Shown here: in pieces, positions 23,850-36,378 of the stretch
Numbering within the stretch: the first letter of the stretch is position 1
How the letters are laid out: every line of letters starts with the position of its first letter
NCBI GenBank assembly: GCA_001636675.1
Contig: AZGY01000006.1
Coordinates: 1,069,257 to 1,133,256, forward strand
Length of the DNA: 64,000 bases
DNA from: Moelleriella libera RCEF 2490
Taxonomy: Eukaryota; Ascomycota; Sordariomycetes; Hypocreales; Clavicipitaceae
Reading direction: 5' to 3'
Translations under genes and position numbers: made by a program
Notes under the pieces: model-generated
Database searches by the model: none
Seen by the model: the letters and a program-made list of their open reading frames with translations, nothing else
Told to the model about the DNA's origin: nothing

Positions 23850-24890
23850 AGAAGACGCCACCGCTCCGACGTGGACGGAACGTATTGTACACTCGCGGAC
23901 TTTGTGAGAGTAGACTGTGCATCTGAATGATGGTTTTTTGCTTTCAGGTGCGGGCGGAGTTTCAGAGGCCGTTTCTTTGTTTCTTCTTTCTTTTCTCTCA
24001 TTTTGCAATTCCCTCTCCTTTGTCTTTCTCATGTTGTCTTGGACAATGACAGGGCATCCACGTAGGCGTGGCTGACTACAGCGGGACGGATGCCGACCAA
24101 TCGAGCTTTGTATGTAGCTTATTGTATAAGAGCGGGCAGACGAGCTGCGGATTCTGGTGCCGTGCGTGCGTGCGTGATCATCTGTCTGTGTTGGCTCACG
24201 CGGCTGGTCATTTCACATTCGTGGCGGCGTTGCGCAGGTGGGTGGCGCTTTGCGAGTCTACGAAGGTGCCTCTCCCTGGATGAGCGGCGCGGACACAGGC
24301 GGCCCTACCTAAGTAGGTACTTGCGGCACTTTCGCAGCTATCGCGCCCCTGTCCCCATCCATGCGAGTGAAGAGGGAGGAGTCACGCCGACGACTCATGG
24401 TTTCGAATCAGGACGGGCAAGCAGGCATTTCCTGACGATGACAACTGCGCCGAGTAGCCATTTGACGAGCACGAATAGCAAATCACTGCGAGACATGGTG
24501 TGCATTTCCAGGCAGCAAATGACGGGGACGCGTTTCCCCCAGAACATTGCCTGCCAAGTGGTCATGTACTCTGCAGGGAGGGCTTGCGTCTTGAGGGGCG
24601 GGGTTTGGGCTCTCGCGGCAGGTGACTGTGCTCATCGAAGGGGGCAAATCGTCGTGTTGAGGGAGGTCTTGTCCTGCGAGAATGGAGGAGACATGACGAG
24701 TACCGTTGCGAGCCGCCGCGGTGACCTTTGGGGCCAGCTTGGCAAGGAAGCGGCTGGCGCCATGGCACTCTGTCCTTTCCTTTCTCATGGAGATGTATCT
24801 TGGGGACCTGCCGCAATGAGAACACACCCCTTACTGTACCTTGATAGGACCTCAAGGCTCGTTGTCTCATGATATCGCAGGTGCGGTTAT

Positions 24891-24947
24891 GCCTCCGGCG
24901 GCCCTACCGGGGGTCGCCTGCGGCGGGCTGTCCTCGCTGCGCTCGAA
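24891..24947 (-). repeat. GC-rich short element, full form B copy in the gene desert
   Basis: The element reads GCCTCCGGCGGCCCTACC, then a GGGGGTCGCC stretch, then GCGGGCTGTCCTCGCTGCGC and TCGAA. Positions 24891-24945 are identical, base for base, to 59118-59172. Flanking sequence on both sides differs from the other copy. It lies immediately before the degenerate tandem repeat block. Confidence 0.9.
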
Positions 24948-24959
24948 TTTATCTACGAT

Positions 24960-26190
24960 AGGCCAGGGCTCTTCCTTTTAGATGTGTGAAAGGGGCCAGC
25001 TAGCGATGTGTTTTCCTCATGGACAAGTAGGATCTACGGAGGCGCCGCGATGGAAAAGATCCCCCCTTTTTTCATCCAAATTCTCGAACTTGGTGTCTTG
25101 CTGTAAGCCATGTTTTCTGCCTTTGAACTTGTGAAGGGCTGTCTAGCGATATGTCTGCTTAGTCTTTCTTCGAATGAAGATGTGTTTTTGCGGAATTGTC
25201 ACAGTGATAGGATCCCCTTTTCCATGCTAAGAGCTTATGTCCAAGTTCTTGCCGCGAGGTCAGTTTTATCTGCCTTGAACTCGTGAACAGGGTCATCTAG
25301 TGAACATGTCTACTGAGTCCCCCTTCCCTTGCCAAGAGCTTATATCCAAGCTCTTGCCGCGAGGTACATTTTACCTGCCTTGAACTCGTGAACAAGGTCA
25401 TCTGGTGAACATGTCTACTGAGTCCCATGAGGATGTGGTTTTGAGGAGCTGGCTGCTGCCTCAACAGCTCCCTCCCCTTGTCCTAGCTTATCCCCAATGC
25501 TCGTGTACATGTCTGATGATAGTATGTCACGCTCCTTTTGGGTTTATTGAGGAGGTGGTCTAGTACGACATGTCTTTTTGCTCATTTTCATAAAGATCGG
25601 TGTTGCAGAGCTGCCGCGATAACGACTTCCATTATTCTTTTGTATTCCAGTGCTCATGATGATGTCTTGGTAGAAGCCACCCATCTTTCCAACCCATAAG
25701 GGGAGGGCGATTTAGCAATGTGTCTTCTTGCTCCTGCTCAGGATCTATCCTTAGGCTGCCGTGATAAAAGCTCCCATTGTTCTTTGTATTCTGGTGCTCG
25801 AGTTTATGTGGCCATTGCAAGCCATCCACCTTCAACCCGGGGGAGAAAGGCATCCAGCGACTATGTATGTCACTTGGCTCTCTTCCTTATCACGATATGT
25901 GTTTTACGGAGCCGCGCCGCGATGGAAGCTATCCCTTTCACGTTCAGGTTGCTCGCTTGACTCTGCGGCCATCGCGAGCCCCATCTACCCTTTCGCGTGC
26001 AGCTGGCGATTGTATTCGAGCCACTCGCTCTCATCAAGATGTGATCTTGAATAGAAATACTACTATAACAGCCCCCATCTTTTGTCCTCTGCTTTTTAAG
26101 AATGCTCATGGTCGTGTCCTGTTGCAGAACACCTATCTATGCACTTGTTCACCTCTTGGAGACACATCTGGTGACATGTCTGTACAAGTA

Positions 26191-26192
<2 letters not shown>
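24960..26192. repeat. Degenerate tandem repeat, ~150-bp unit, about nine copies
   Basis: Phrases recur in the same order at ~105-160 bp spacing. One is a module like CTGCCTTGAACTCGTGAAC followed by GGTCATCTAGTGAACATGTC. Then comes GAGTCC or TTGCTCC, and then a GCTGCCGCGATNNAAGCTCC / TTGTATTCTGGTGCTCG module. Approximate unit starts are 24960, 25107, 25259, 25364, 25523, 25675, 25820, 25977 and 26126. The units at 25259 and 25364 are the most alike and share about 40 bp with few differences; outer ones are heavily mutated. The block ends in a TG dinucleotide tract. I do not recognise it as any known transposon, and no terminal repeats or coding domain are visible. Confidence 0.65.

Positions 26193-26193
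<1 letters not shown>

Positions 26194-26223
<30 letters not shown>
26194..26223. repeat. TG dinucleotide microsatellite
   Basis: About fifteen GT units at the right end of the degenerate tandem repeat block. Confidence 0.9.
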
Positions 26224-26225
<2 letters not shown>

Positions 26226-26842
26226 AGCATGGCTCTTCTTTTCGACAAAAGTATCTTTGCCGGGTAGTTGCCAGCTGGCCTCGAGCATCGAGACAAAGCT
26301 GCCCTCAAATCTCCAGCAAGCATCTGACTGCACGTGGCGCATCCGAAACACCAGACAGCCTGCCGAGGAGGGCGTCATAGCAAGACGGACGGGGCTGGCT
26401 CCTTTTGCTTCAAGACGACAACCTCAGCTGCCAAGGGTCGTTGTGTACCGTCGACGCCCACCGCATATGTCCCAACGTGAATGTCGTCACCGTCACGAGA
26501 TACTCACGAAAGAGTGTCTGCTTTGCCATCCAACTTGACCCCCTCATCCCAGACACCGTACAACTACTCGTCAGACGATAAAGACCCTGATGATGCAATA
26601 GTCCCCAAGCTGCTTGAAAGTCTTCTCTGATCTAACGTCGAAGATAAATTTCTCGGAGAATTATCACAAAACGCTCCATATAGCCCGCTGTTCATATATA
26701 AAAAACACACACGTACCAGCGCAAACAAACACAAACAATGTCCCCCAAACTCTTGGAAGCGTCTTGGTTCCTGACCTGACTCTGTTGACAACTGATAAAC
26801 CCAGTCCTGAGTCGTGGCCATGCATCTTAACACAAACACAAC

Positions 26843-26863
26843 CACACACACACACACACACAC
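26843..26863. repeat. CA dinucleotide microsatellite
   Basis: About ten CA units, preceded by interrupted ACACAAACACA. It is the reverse complement of the type of tract found 620 bp to the left. Confidence 0.85.
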
Positions 26864-28569
26864 CTCTCGGCCCGGGCGGGAAAAAGTAGCTCAAAATGCG
26901 ATCATATGTTACGGTGTCGGTCATAAGGTAGTCCCAACTCATGTCATTTACGGTCACGAGAAGAAGAAACAGACTGTCGACTCTGTGCGTGATTGTATGC
27001 GTGTATGGGCAGCTCGAGACCCCGAAACATTTTGTTGACACATCCGAATATGGTCATGGTTACGAAATCATATTCAGCCTTGCCACTGACAACTACATTA
27101 CTCGACACGCAAAAGTGACGGGACACACAAAACAGGACAAGGCAAGACAGGGCAGGGCGCCATGGCTCCGTTTCTCGATCCAGCCACCAACTACTTCCCC
27201 ATGGGCATCGAGAAATAGAGAGAGACAGAGCGTCGCCACTTCACGGATTATGTTTTGTTTTGCAGTTACGTCAAAGTCATGTACGCTCTCACAATCAGAG
27301 GCCCAGACTTGTACACTTGTGTTGTATGAACCGCTTTCAGCCAAGGGAAAGAAAAGTAGCCAAACGCAGACTGCTTGGCAGCGCAGCATCGTCAATCTCC
27401 AAATCAATCTGTTTCATTCCCGGCCGGCTCCTCTCGGTCACCTCCGCTTCCCTTGCCCCCCCAAGGAGAAGACGTTAGCACAGGGCTGAACAAGACAGAG
27501 TTCTAGACTTTCCCAGACTCTCGGGTCTCTCGCCAGCAGCAGAATAGCCAAACTAGCCGGCCAGCACGCAAACAAGCAAGCAGGCAGACCGCCTTGCAAT
27601 GCATCAGACGGACGGGCTCTCTTGTCTTTTGCCTTGTCCTGCCCTCCCCGCGCACATCAAACACAGGCGAACAGGCCCAAAGATCGGCGTCATCCCCTTC
27701 TAGCTTGGCTTGCCTCCCCTTTTCAGCGTCCGAGGCCCGCTCAGGCAGGATCCGGCTTGGGAAGGGAAGAGAAGAAAGGGTAACGTTGGGTCTTTCGAAA
27801 CCACATCGTCGTTGCGGCGGCGCAGCTTGCACCACCGGAAAACAAAAAGTCGGTCTGCCATCCTCCGAAACGGTCGGGCGAAACGCACTCTAATTCGCAA
27901 CAGACTAAAACATCTTCCGCGCACAGTCGAGGAGGGGGAAGCACCGGAGAGGAGAAGGTAAAAGAAAAAGGAGGGCCCATCAGGTGCTGCTTCCTTTTTC
28001 TTCGTGTTGTTTCAGAAGCGTGTTTTGGAATCTGTCAATCGCCGACGGCCGTCCTCACCATCAGCACCCCCCATCCTCCCCACGCCGCTGATTCCTTCAA
28101 CAATCTTGGAAGGAACCTGCCAGATTTTTTCCCTCTTCTCCCGTTCCGTTTCCTTTCTTTTGCTCTTTCTCGTGGCTGCCGTTCTCTAGTGCGGGTAGAC
28201 GTGATCGAGAGTAAAGCCCGGTCCCGGGCCACAGTTTGGCGAACAGACATTGCCAGGGGTCTGTTCTTCTCTTTCCAAAGCCCGGATACTAAATTATCAG
28301 GTCCGTGGGCTTGGGAACTCTGCCGAGCGATGCCACGCGATACTGTAATTGAATCGGCCAAGATGACGCATCCATGCAAAGGAACTGTCGTCGCTCGCCG
28401 AGTCAGAAAGCCCCGAAAGCTTCCTCTGATAGATGAGCGGGCGATTCTGCCGGGAACGGATCCTCCTGATGCCATGCCGCGATATTATTCACTGTTGGTC
28501 GAGTATATACCAGGGGCCGGGGGGCAAAAAACCCAACGGGAAAAGCGCTCGTTCAGCACGTTAGCAGAT

Positions 28570-28593
28570 AGTCAGTCAGTCAGTCAGTCAGTC
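28570..28593. repeat. GTCA tetranucleotide microsatellite
   Basis: Six tandem GTCA units, followed by imperfect CAGACAGACA. Confidence 0.85.
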
Positions 28594-31500
28594 AAGCAGA
28601 CAGACAACAGCGGTTATGCAGGGTGCCCCCGCCACCTTCCGATACTTCCTTTCCGATTAATCATATGTTCATCACCACTAGAAAAGAACAGACCAATCCC
28701 AGCAATCGCGTTAAAGCGATAGGCCACCAGGCATGAAGGCTTGTCGCACCATTTTCCTCGGTCCATGGATTGGGGACCCTTGGCGTACAAGACGAACCAT
28801 AGAATAATACTAGTAAAGCCGATGGTCAATTAAGGCCACGGTCCAGAAAGAGGGTTCCCGAAATTCTTGTCTACTCTAAACTTCGTCGGGGGAGGGAAAG
28901 ACGCCAACGTTCGGACGGGAGCCGTGTTAGTGTGTTTCCAAAGCATGTTTAACCAGCGTCGATGGACCGGTGCAGTCGGCTCTTCAGCCGCAAAGATGAC
29001 CGTTTCACAAGGCCAGCTGAGCCTTCGTCCGAGAGCAATTGATTTCCGATGCTGTGACTGACATAAGGTTTGGTTGAAAAAGATCCCAAAAATGAGGGCC
29101 CAGGGGAAGGGGGACACAAAAGATCCTATTCCAATTTCCTGTCCTTTTTCAAAAACCAGCGTTCACTCCTTTTCGCCTTTCTGTCTCTCTTCCCCCCTCC
29201 TTAGCCTGCGGCTTGCTTGCCGGCCTAGTTTGCATGACGATGCCGCATCGAGTCAGGAGTTTACGGGGCAAAGTGCCGGATTCAGACTGTTAGATGGCTG
29301 GCGGTTATGCAAGGCACGCCAACGAGCAGAGTCCTCGAGAGTCAGTGTCGCCAAGTCGGGGTCCTCAACTGTCAAGTTTTGTTTCGTAACGCGCAGAGGA
29401 AAAAAAAAAGCTGGATGCGTTTCAGGTCGCCAGTAGGTCAGTCTCAGCCTCGCAGACGGAGTTTGGATGCGCGATCCGGTTAGAGCCATGGGCGAGACAG
29501 AAGAGGGGACGTGCGTCTTATGCGGCATGGACTTTGGTTACATGGACAGATGGGGAATTGTGGGAGCGCCTCATGGAAGCAATACGGGAAGAGAATATGC
29601 ATCTCGGGATAGGTCAAGGGCCACGATTGATCCCGTCGCCCCTCGTCGTCCTTCTCAGCCCAAAACGTCATTCTTCGGATGTCGAAGGCGGGGACGGCTA
29701 CCGGACATTGTCAGAGGCTACGTTGTCTCGCCCTCGCCGGCATCTATCTGTAAGCATGCGTCGTGCCTCAAGTGGCAAGCCAGTCCTTGCTTGCACAGTC
29801 AGCCATTATTCGTCTCCGATCACGGCATTCTCAGCATTTCCATTGCCAAAGCTGACCGTTGCTGGCACCGTTGCATCTTGACGGGTGAAACAAACATCTT
29901 CTGTGCTGATGTATACTTTTCTTTTGTCCCTGTCCCGTAGTTGTAGCCGCGGCAGAAGCAGCGGCGGCGGCGGTAGTGCAAAGTATCCCGGAACATCAAA
30001 ATAATCGTCCTTTATTCCCTGGGTGCTCTGCGGCAACGGCCAGGCTGCGGAAAGTCAGAAACTGAGGCCTGCTCTGCTATTAGCATGCCGGTGCTTAAGT
30101 GCCTTTTGCACATGTGCGTTTTTCAGATGGTCTGACCCCATGCTCAGTTGCGGAGTTCTTGATCCGTGTGCCGGCCATCGAAGCGACCGTTGCTGTCTCT
30201 CCTTTTCTCCCTCTCTGCTGTCTTTTGCCTTTTCCTTTTCCTCCACCCCCGCTTCGCAGCTGGTCGTTCTCTTCTCGTCATGCATGGGGCCCCGCTAGGG
30301 ACGGGTTCCTCGTCTTTCCCTCTTTCTTTTCCCAGCCTCCCCTATTGCTCTGATCCCTGGCTAGATGACCTGTCCGTGTGGCGTTCCGCCGCCGTGGCTG
30401 TTCCCTATGACTCTGTGCGTCCGCGGATTTTGGTTCGTCGAGGAACCACTCGGCTGCCCTGACCATAATGTCAGAATCATTATACTTGATCGCGAATCGA
30501 ATATATGGCTTTCTAATTATAAACTCGGCCGGTACGGTCTGTTCCAATCAAAAGAAAGGGGCCAAGAAATCGAATGCAATCCAAGCCGGGCGGCGTGACG
30601 TGACGCAGGCAGGCAAGCGCGCTCGTTCCTGCCATTGCTCGTCAACAGGCGAGAGACACTTGCTTGGCCCGATCAGCGGCCCTAACTGACGGCCAATCGA
30701 ACGTTGCGTCTGGGGGGTGGGCGCGCGCCCACTTGCAGATGGCCCCTTCCCCCCCCCCCGATGGCCCTGTGGCACGCTCTGCTGTGGATTCTGCGCGTCA
30801 TCTGATTGGCTCTCTCAGCTTGAGCTCAGCCTAAATCCGGCCCTCGTCTGTCTCAAAAACTTCTGAAACGGCAATGTTGAGAACTCGAGCAGAGCCAAGG
30901 ACTTGCCAACAACATCAACGGCGCTACGCTCTCGACAGCCTTCGGTCTGTCGAAAAATCTCCTGTCGCAGATTGCCGAGCTAAGCCGGTCTGTGCATGCA
31001 GCATTTACCGTGCGGTGGAGATTCCGTTCTGCCCTGGCCCCAGTGCCACGTCAGGGTGTCTCGATGGTTTGTGTGTGTGCGAGGCGAAACGGGACGACCA
31101 GGAACGTCACGCAATAGCCCTCCCTGCCTGCGAGTATGGCCTGCATGACGTTCCTTTCCTCAAGTCGGCCCTTCGAGAGAAGATAGCTCAGGTTCAAAAG
31201 AGGAAAGGTCATGCTGACGTCTCTGGCACAGTGCCCACGTAGGCATGCAATAATTGCTGCAGGTCTCGCTGGCTTCCGTGTCTGCAGATACACCTGAGAT
31301 GATTCAAGGGGGGCCTGCTCGGCCATGCCATGGTATGGCGTCACACGGTAATCCGCCAGCACTGATCCCATCGCATCGGGCGAATCCCTTCGATTCTTCA
31401 AACGACAGCGACGACGAGATTTGCTCGGTAGGTGAGTGCCTCATTACTGAGCCCTGATCACTGCCATCGGCTCAGCGGGACGATCAAGCATGCAGGCCTC

Positions 31501-33532
31501 GGTTTCAGATACCTGAACTAGCTCAGTAGAATGTACGCCGAGCCCAGGCCATCTTCCAATTGGCGACATGCCACGCCCAATTTGAGGCAAATAACCTGGC
31601 GGCTCTATTGCTTTAGCAGATTCCGTGATCTTGCGTTCATCGCCATCTCCGGAAGCCGTGATCACACGCGGTCGAGGCTGACAATCTGGTCGAATGGACG
31701 CCGAGGCCACGCACTTGATCTCTCCCTGACGGCGATTGCCCAACATGCCCGAGGCGCCTGGCCAAAGTACCTCAAAAGCAGTGGCCAATGGGATGGCTTT
31801 GGGTGTGGACACCAAAAAACACTGCCGTCTCCGCCATGCTCCGATCTCTAGGATCTGTTACACTAATATCCCTCTCGGAGGAAGGAGAGGGAGATCCTCG
31901 CCTCGAGCTCTGCCCGAAAATGACCGCGCAGCTCGACCCGCGGTCTGTAACATTTGCTTGCCAGAAAGAGCAAAAAGTATCATTTATCAGATCTCTGACA
32001 CGGCACTCCTCATACATAAGCATCAAACCCCTAGGCTATCAGTAATCGGTCACGTTTTGTTCATGCGAGCCTCCGCGAATGCCTCACATTGATAGAAAAC
32101 CCCGATCCCGTCCCGTCCTGGGAGCGAACGATAGAACGACCCTTAAGAGAGCAATGACCTCGGATTGACAGAATTTCGCACGAGTCGGCCACGAATCGAG
32201 TGCTGGGGCAGCCGGCCCAGCTTCGATATGCATGAAAGCCTGCGAGCCAGGGTCTCGATGTGGAGACGCTACTATCGGCGCGTGTGGAAGATGGAATCCA
32301 GCATGGGTGTGATGGACCACGGAGGAGCCAATCAGGCCAAATGTGGCTTGATCCTGAAGAGGGGAGCATTCTGAAGCACTGCTCCAGGCGCGTTTCAAGT
32401 TCAGCAACTTCTGCCTGTTCAATGTTGGCCTCGGCCGCCAGGCTTGGCCCTTCTTGGTGGGCCAGGGCCGAGAAGCCTCGATACGCAGGATCACGTCGAC
32501 CATTAGCCACGCTGCAAAAGGAGAGGGAAATAGCCTCGAGCAGGCCGTGGCTGTTCGATTGGCGATAGCTGCCTTTCGCCCCCGGCTCTGCGTTTACGGG
32601 AGCTCTACTTCGCGTGTATGCCGCAAAGCATATCCCGACATGGTCCCATTTAACTGCATCGTAACATGTCACGGAACCAGGGCTTGCATAGCAGACCTTG
32701 CGCTCCTCCTTCGAGGGAATAATTCTTTGGACGTATCCTCGAAGATGCAGTTCAAATTTTGCAGTCATCTCAAGAGGGTGTCTGTGTACTCGTTAACCGA
32801 GATTGCGAAAAGGTCAGTGAGATTGGGCTCCGTGGTTCCTCCGTCAGGTGTCCATCCAACCATTCGCATCGCTTGGCGGAAAATCAACGGCGGGGCGGCC
32901 ACAACCAATTGTCGCACTGACCATGTGCCCAGCGGACCTGGCGGGAACATGACGGATTGAATCGACATATATTTTTATCATCACGCGCGCAATGGCAACT
33001 GAGCACCGCGTGGTCCGACAGCGTGACGGTCAGATAATGCCATGCCGTCATTATGTAGTATACCGTGCCTGCCTCGCTTTAGAAGCTCTGTCGGCTTCCG
33101 ATGCCATCGTCATATGTAGTTGTCGTGAGTCGTGACGGAACATAGGCGGGACGATGCCGAAGCCTGAAGATGAACCAGCCTGAGCGCCATGTGCAAACGC
33201 ATCATTAATCTGGCAATTCATTTGGCTGTCATCATGTTCCCGTGGCCCTCCAAGTCTTGAAATCTCGCGACAACTTGCAACGGGATCGGTGGAACACTAT
33301 GGCGAAACGTGAGCATTCCGCGCATATTTGCCCCAACGATCAAGATGATGCAGAGGCCGCGAACCCAAGGCCCCGCGCTTGTTCTTGGTTCTCGACTCAT
33401 GTCGACCGGGGATGCCCTCGGCGAGGGCTGCCTAGTCGGCGCAATCTCTCGTTTGTGGACATTTCCCAATAGCGATCGCCACTGTCTCGTTCTGGACAGA
33501 CGTCTAGTTGGACGGGACTACTGTTTGAGGCC

Positions 33533-33868
33533 ATGAGAGCAGCCAGTCGATCGGTTTATTCCCGTGGCAGCGACGACGAGCCCGACAGGTTGGCTCGGTT
33601 GGACCACCATCTCGAGCACAAGTGCGGCCCCATCTTGCGCTCGACCAGGTACAGCACGTACAACCTGCTTGGGAAATACAAATATGCTGTTGCGTAAAGG
33701 CTCGCTTTACTGGCTTCTTCACTGACACTGATATTTGCTGCAATCAGCGTGCTTCTTGGCACGGCCGGGAGTATGAATCCAGACACTGTCATCAATGTGG
33801 ATTACAAGGCGCTCAACGCCTCTCACCTCTCAAATTCTAATGAGGTCATTGGATTCCGTGTCGTATAA
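33533..33868 (+). CDS. Possible small two-exon gene of unknown function
   Basis: An ATG frame (33533-33693) ends at a GTAAAG donor. A canonical intron of 54 nt contains a CTGAC/CTGAT branch-like motif and ends in AATCAG. Exon 2 (33748-33868) continues in frame to a TAA, giving 93 residues. The joined product looks protein-like: acidic/basic N-terminus (SRGSDDEPDRLARLDHHLEH), a YSTYNLLGKYKYAVAVLLG hydrophobic segment across the junction, and a polar tail. The frame is open for some 20 codons upstream of the ATG, so the true gene may be longer and have further upstream exons. I do not recognise the family, and it could be chance or a remnant of a decayed gene. Confidence 0.3.
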
Positions 33869-36378
33869 CGAGGCCCTACGTCGTTCACTCAGATTCAGAC
33901 AAGCACGGGCCCAAAGACTCTAAACCGAGGAGCATTCTGCAATGGTTCACCATGCCGTAGCCGGTCGTCGAAGAGGCACTGGACGAGGGTTGGTGCTACA
34001 GCTAGTGAATGTCGGGCACTGGCCGTGGGACAAACCTTCGACGTGTAGGCCACGGTCGTTGTCTATCAGCCGATAGCAGCAGAAGGTAGGTGGTCGGAAA
34101 TCGGGGAAAGCTGGGCATGGAGGGCGGCAAAGATGTGGCCATCGCCGCGCAGATGGAGGCAAAAGGGGCAGGGGGGCGTATGCGGAAGTCGTGGGGAAGG
34201 TGTTTGTAGACCATACCTCGATCGTGTTCTCTGCAGCTCTGCCAGAGCGAGCCAAGTATTGCGTGGTCAGGCTGGATGAGTCTTCGGGTACGGAGCACAA
34301 CACAGCAAGCTGCTCGCGAGCATGAAGACAGAAGACACCCACCCCACCGCGACAAGCACACCTCCCCACCCCTCCCTCTCTGCCAGGATCCTGGACGACG
34401 AATGGCGCGAGTCTTGTGTGTCCGCACGGAGTATGGATGTACAGTCATAATAATAGAAGCTTGCGCTGCAATACTGTGTGTACTGTACCGCACGGCACGT
34501 ACATATGAGGAATGGCGATGAAGAGAGAAGAGATGGGAGACTCGACCGGGGAACGCGCCCAGGTCAGCAGCCAGTCGGGGACAATGATGTGGGCCGGGCC
34601 AAGGAAGGTGCATCTCATGCGACAGTGCTGGGCACTTGCCCGACAATACAAACGGCATCGTTAGAGTCGACAATATCGTGCTAAACAACTATTGTTCTTT
34701 CTTTTTCTTCTTTCGCTTTATTTTTTTTTTGGGCAATCCAGCAGGCCGGCAGACTGAAGCGAGCGGGAGTATGTATGGGCAATCGAGCGACGGAGCCAGC
34801 GTCATCACTCGGTCGGCCGGTCATCGAGCGCGCACAGGCTCGTTAATCTGCAATGGGGAGAACAAGGTCAGGAACAATAGGCGGCGGGCTAACGAGCATC
34901 CCGACACTCCAGTCTTCTTTCGTGCAGAGCTGAGAATGGCCAGGATAGCCCCTGTTTGCGAGCATGGATTTCGACAATTGATGCCCACCCGCTCGTCCCT
35001 GTCTGATCCACCTTGGATGCCGGGGGCTCCACTCCTTCTCACTCTCTTGTCTTCTCTGGCCCTGCCTCTTCCCCCCACCTCTCCCTCTTTGGCCCTTTGC
35101 GAGCCCGTCTGCTATCGCCGTGCCCACCTCTGCCCTGTTTGCCCACACGCACATTGTTCGTTGAGAGCGCCAGCCGGCGCCAGCCCGTAAGCACGCCGGA
35201 GTACCTGCTGAGCGCTCCGCTCATGTTTATTTTGCCGCGAAGAGAATCCTTTAGTGCGTGTGTCCCAGCCCCCCCCCCCTCCCCAGGACCAGCGATTCAG
35301 TCCTGACATGATTCAAGTTGGCCGGTGGCTCGCTCAGTCCCTCTCCCGCCGGTCCATCCCCCCCCCTTTTCTTCCCTTTCCTCCCACAAAGCACCTCTCT
35401 CCGTCCGATGAGGGTGCTGCCGCTGCTGCACTGTGCTGGGGTCTTTCCAATTTCCATCCATCCGTCCTCTTGGGCCTGCCCCCAACTCGAGCACACTCCC
35501 AAGCGCCGCCCAGTCCCAGCGCCACAGGCTTTGTGAGCGGACTGGACCACCGTAGTCATTAAACCACCCCCCCTGGGCCCTCGTGCGCCTCCCATCCTCG
35601 CCTCTTGACTTCCTCTCTTCATTGTTTCTACATTTACTTATTTGTTCCCCCTTCCCCCCACCCCTCTCTTGCTCTCTCCCTCGGACCTTCAGCCGTCTCT
35701 TTTGTTCTTTTTTTTTTTATTCCTTCCTTTCCCCCTCACCAGGCGCCAATCTCACCGTGATCCTTGTTTCCTGCAAGAACACGGTCGTGTCTTGGTCAAG
35801 TCGTCGATATTGGGCGCGTCGTCTCGCTTGCTCATCCGCTTCGAATCCAGCTGGCTGTTTGACGGTATTCACATCCTCGAGCCTCGCCGTTTGGGTGATC
35901 TGCATCATCGGCCGCGTTGTGCATTCGGTCACAGCTCCAATTCGTTACTGGATTGACTTTAGGGGCATCTCGACCGTTGTCACTAGCTTCGGCTCGCCTT
36001 TCCACCCGCCCGCCGTTTGAAGAGCACCTCACCACGTCCGCTCCACCTCGCTTGATGCAGTGGTTGGCCTTTTCCATCTTCAGCACATAATCAAATTCCA
36101 TTATCCGGGCTGGTCTCGAATATTTCGTCGCAGTCGCGAAGTCGATAGAGTTGTTATTGCAGGCAGTGCCTCACAGCATCACTCCCTTTCAGTGCGCGAG
36201 ACAATTACTCCGAGCTACTTTCCCGATCAGCCTTGGTTGTGTTTGGTCATAGTTACGCTCCCGGGTCTTTTTCTCTTTTCAGTAACTATCGGCTGCGATA
36301 CGTCGACCGACTCTCAGGAGCTCGCTATCCCGCTCGGATTAAGGACGTAATTCCGCCTGGGGTGGACGGGTTGGCACT

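Larger units (their letters stand above)
23850..36378. other. 12.5-kb gene-poor region upstream of STE12
   Basis: No gene of known family is visible here. From left to right: unremarkable sequence to 24.88 kb; a GC-rich short element at 24891-24947; a degenerate ~150-bp tandem repeat from about 24.96 to 26.2 kb ending in a TG tract; CA and CAGT microsatellites (26843-26863, 28570-28593); diffuse ORF fragments to 33.5 kb; one possible small spliced gene (33533-33868); and pyrimidine-rich leader-like sequence at 35.0-36.3 kb, probably the STE12 promoter and long 5' UTR. Long ORFs (up to 253 aa) have repeat-driven or random composition and are not called as genes. Confidence 0.55.

Noticed and set aside
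25777..26538. 253-aa ORF on the plus strand
   Set aside because: It runs through the degenerate tandem repeat and the TG microsatellite (poly Val-Cys) and has no recognisable domain or codon pattern.
32061..32768. 235-aa ORF on the minus strand
   Set aside because: Length is notable, but the composition (W/S/R/P-rich, no hydrophobic core pattern) and lack of plausible start context or splice partners suggest chance.
34002..34688. 228-aa ORF on the minus strand upstream of STE12
   Set aside because: Composition is cysteine/serine/proline-rich and irregular; it overlaps leader-like sequence and no family is recognised.
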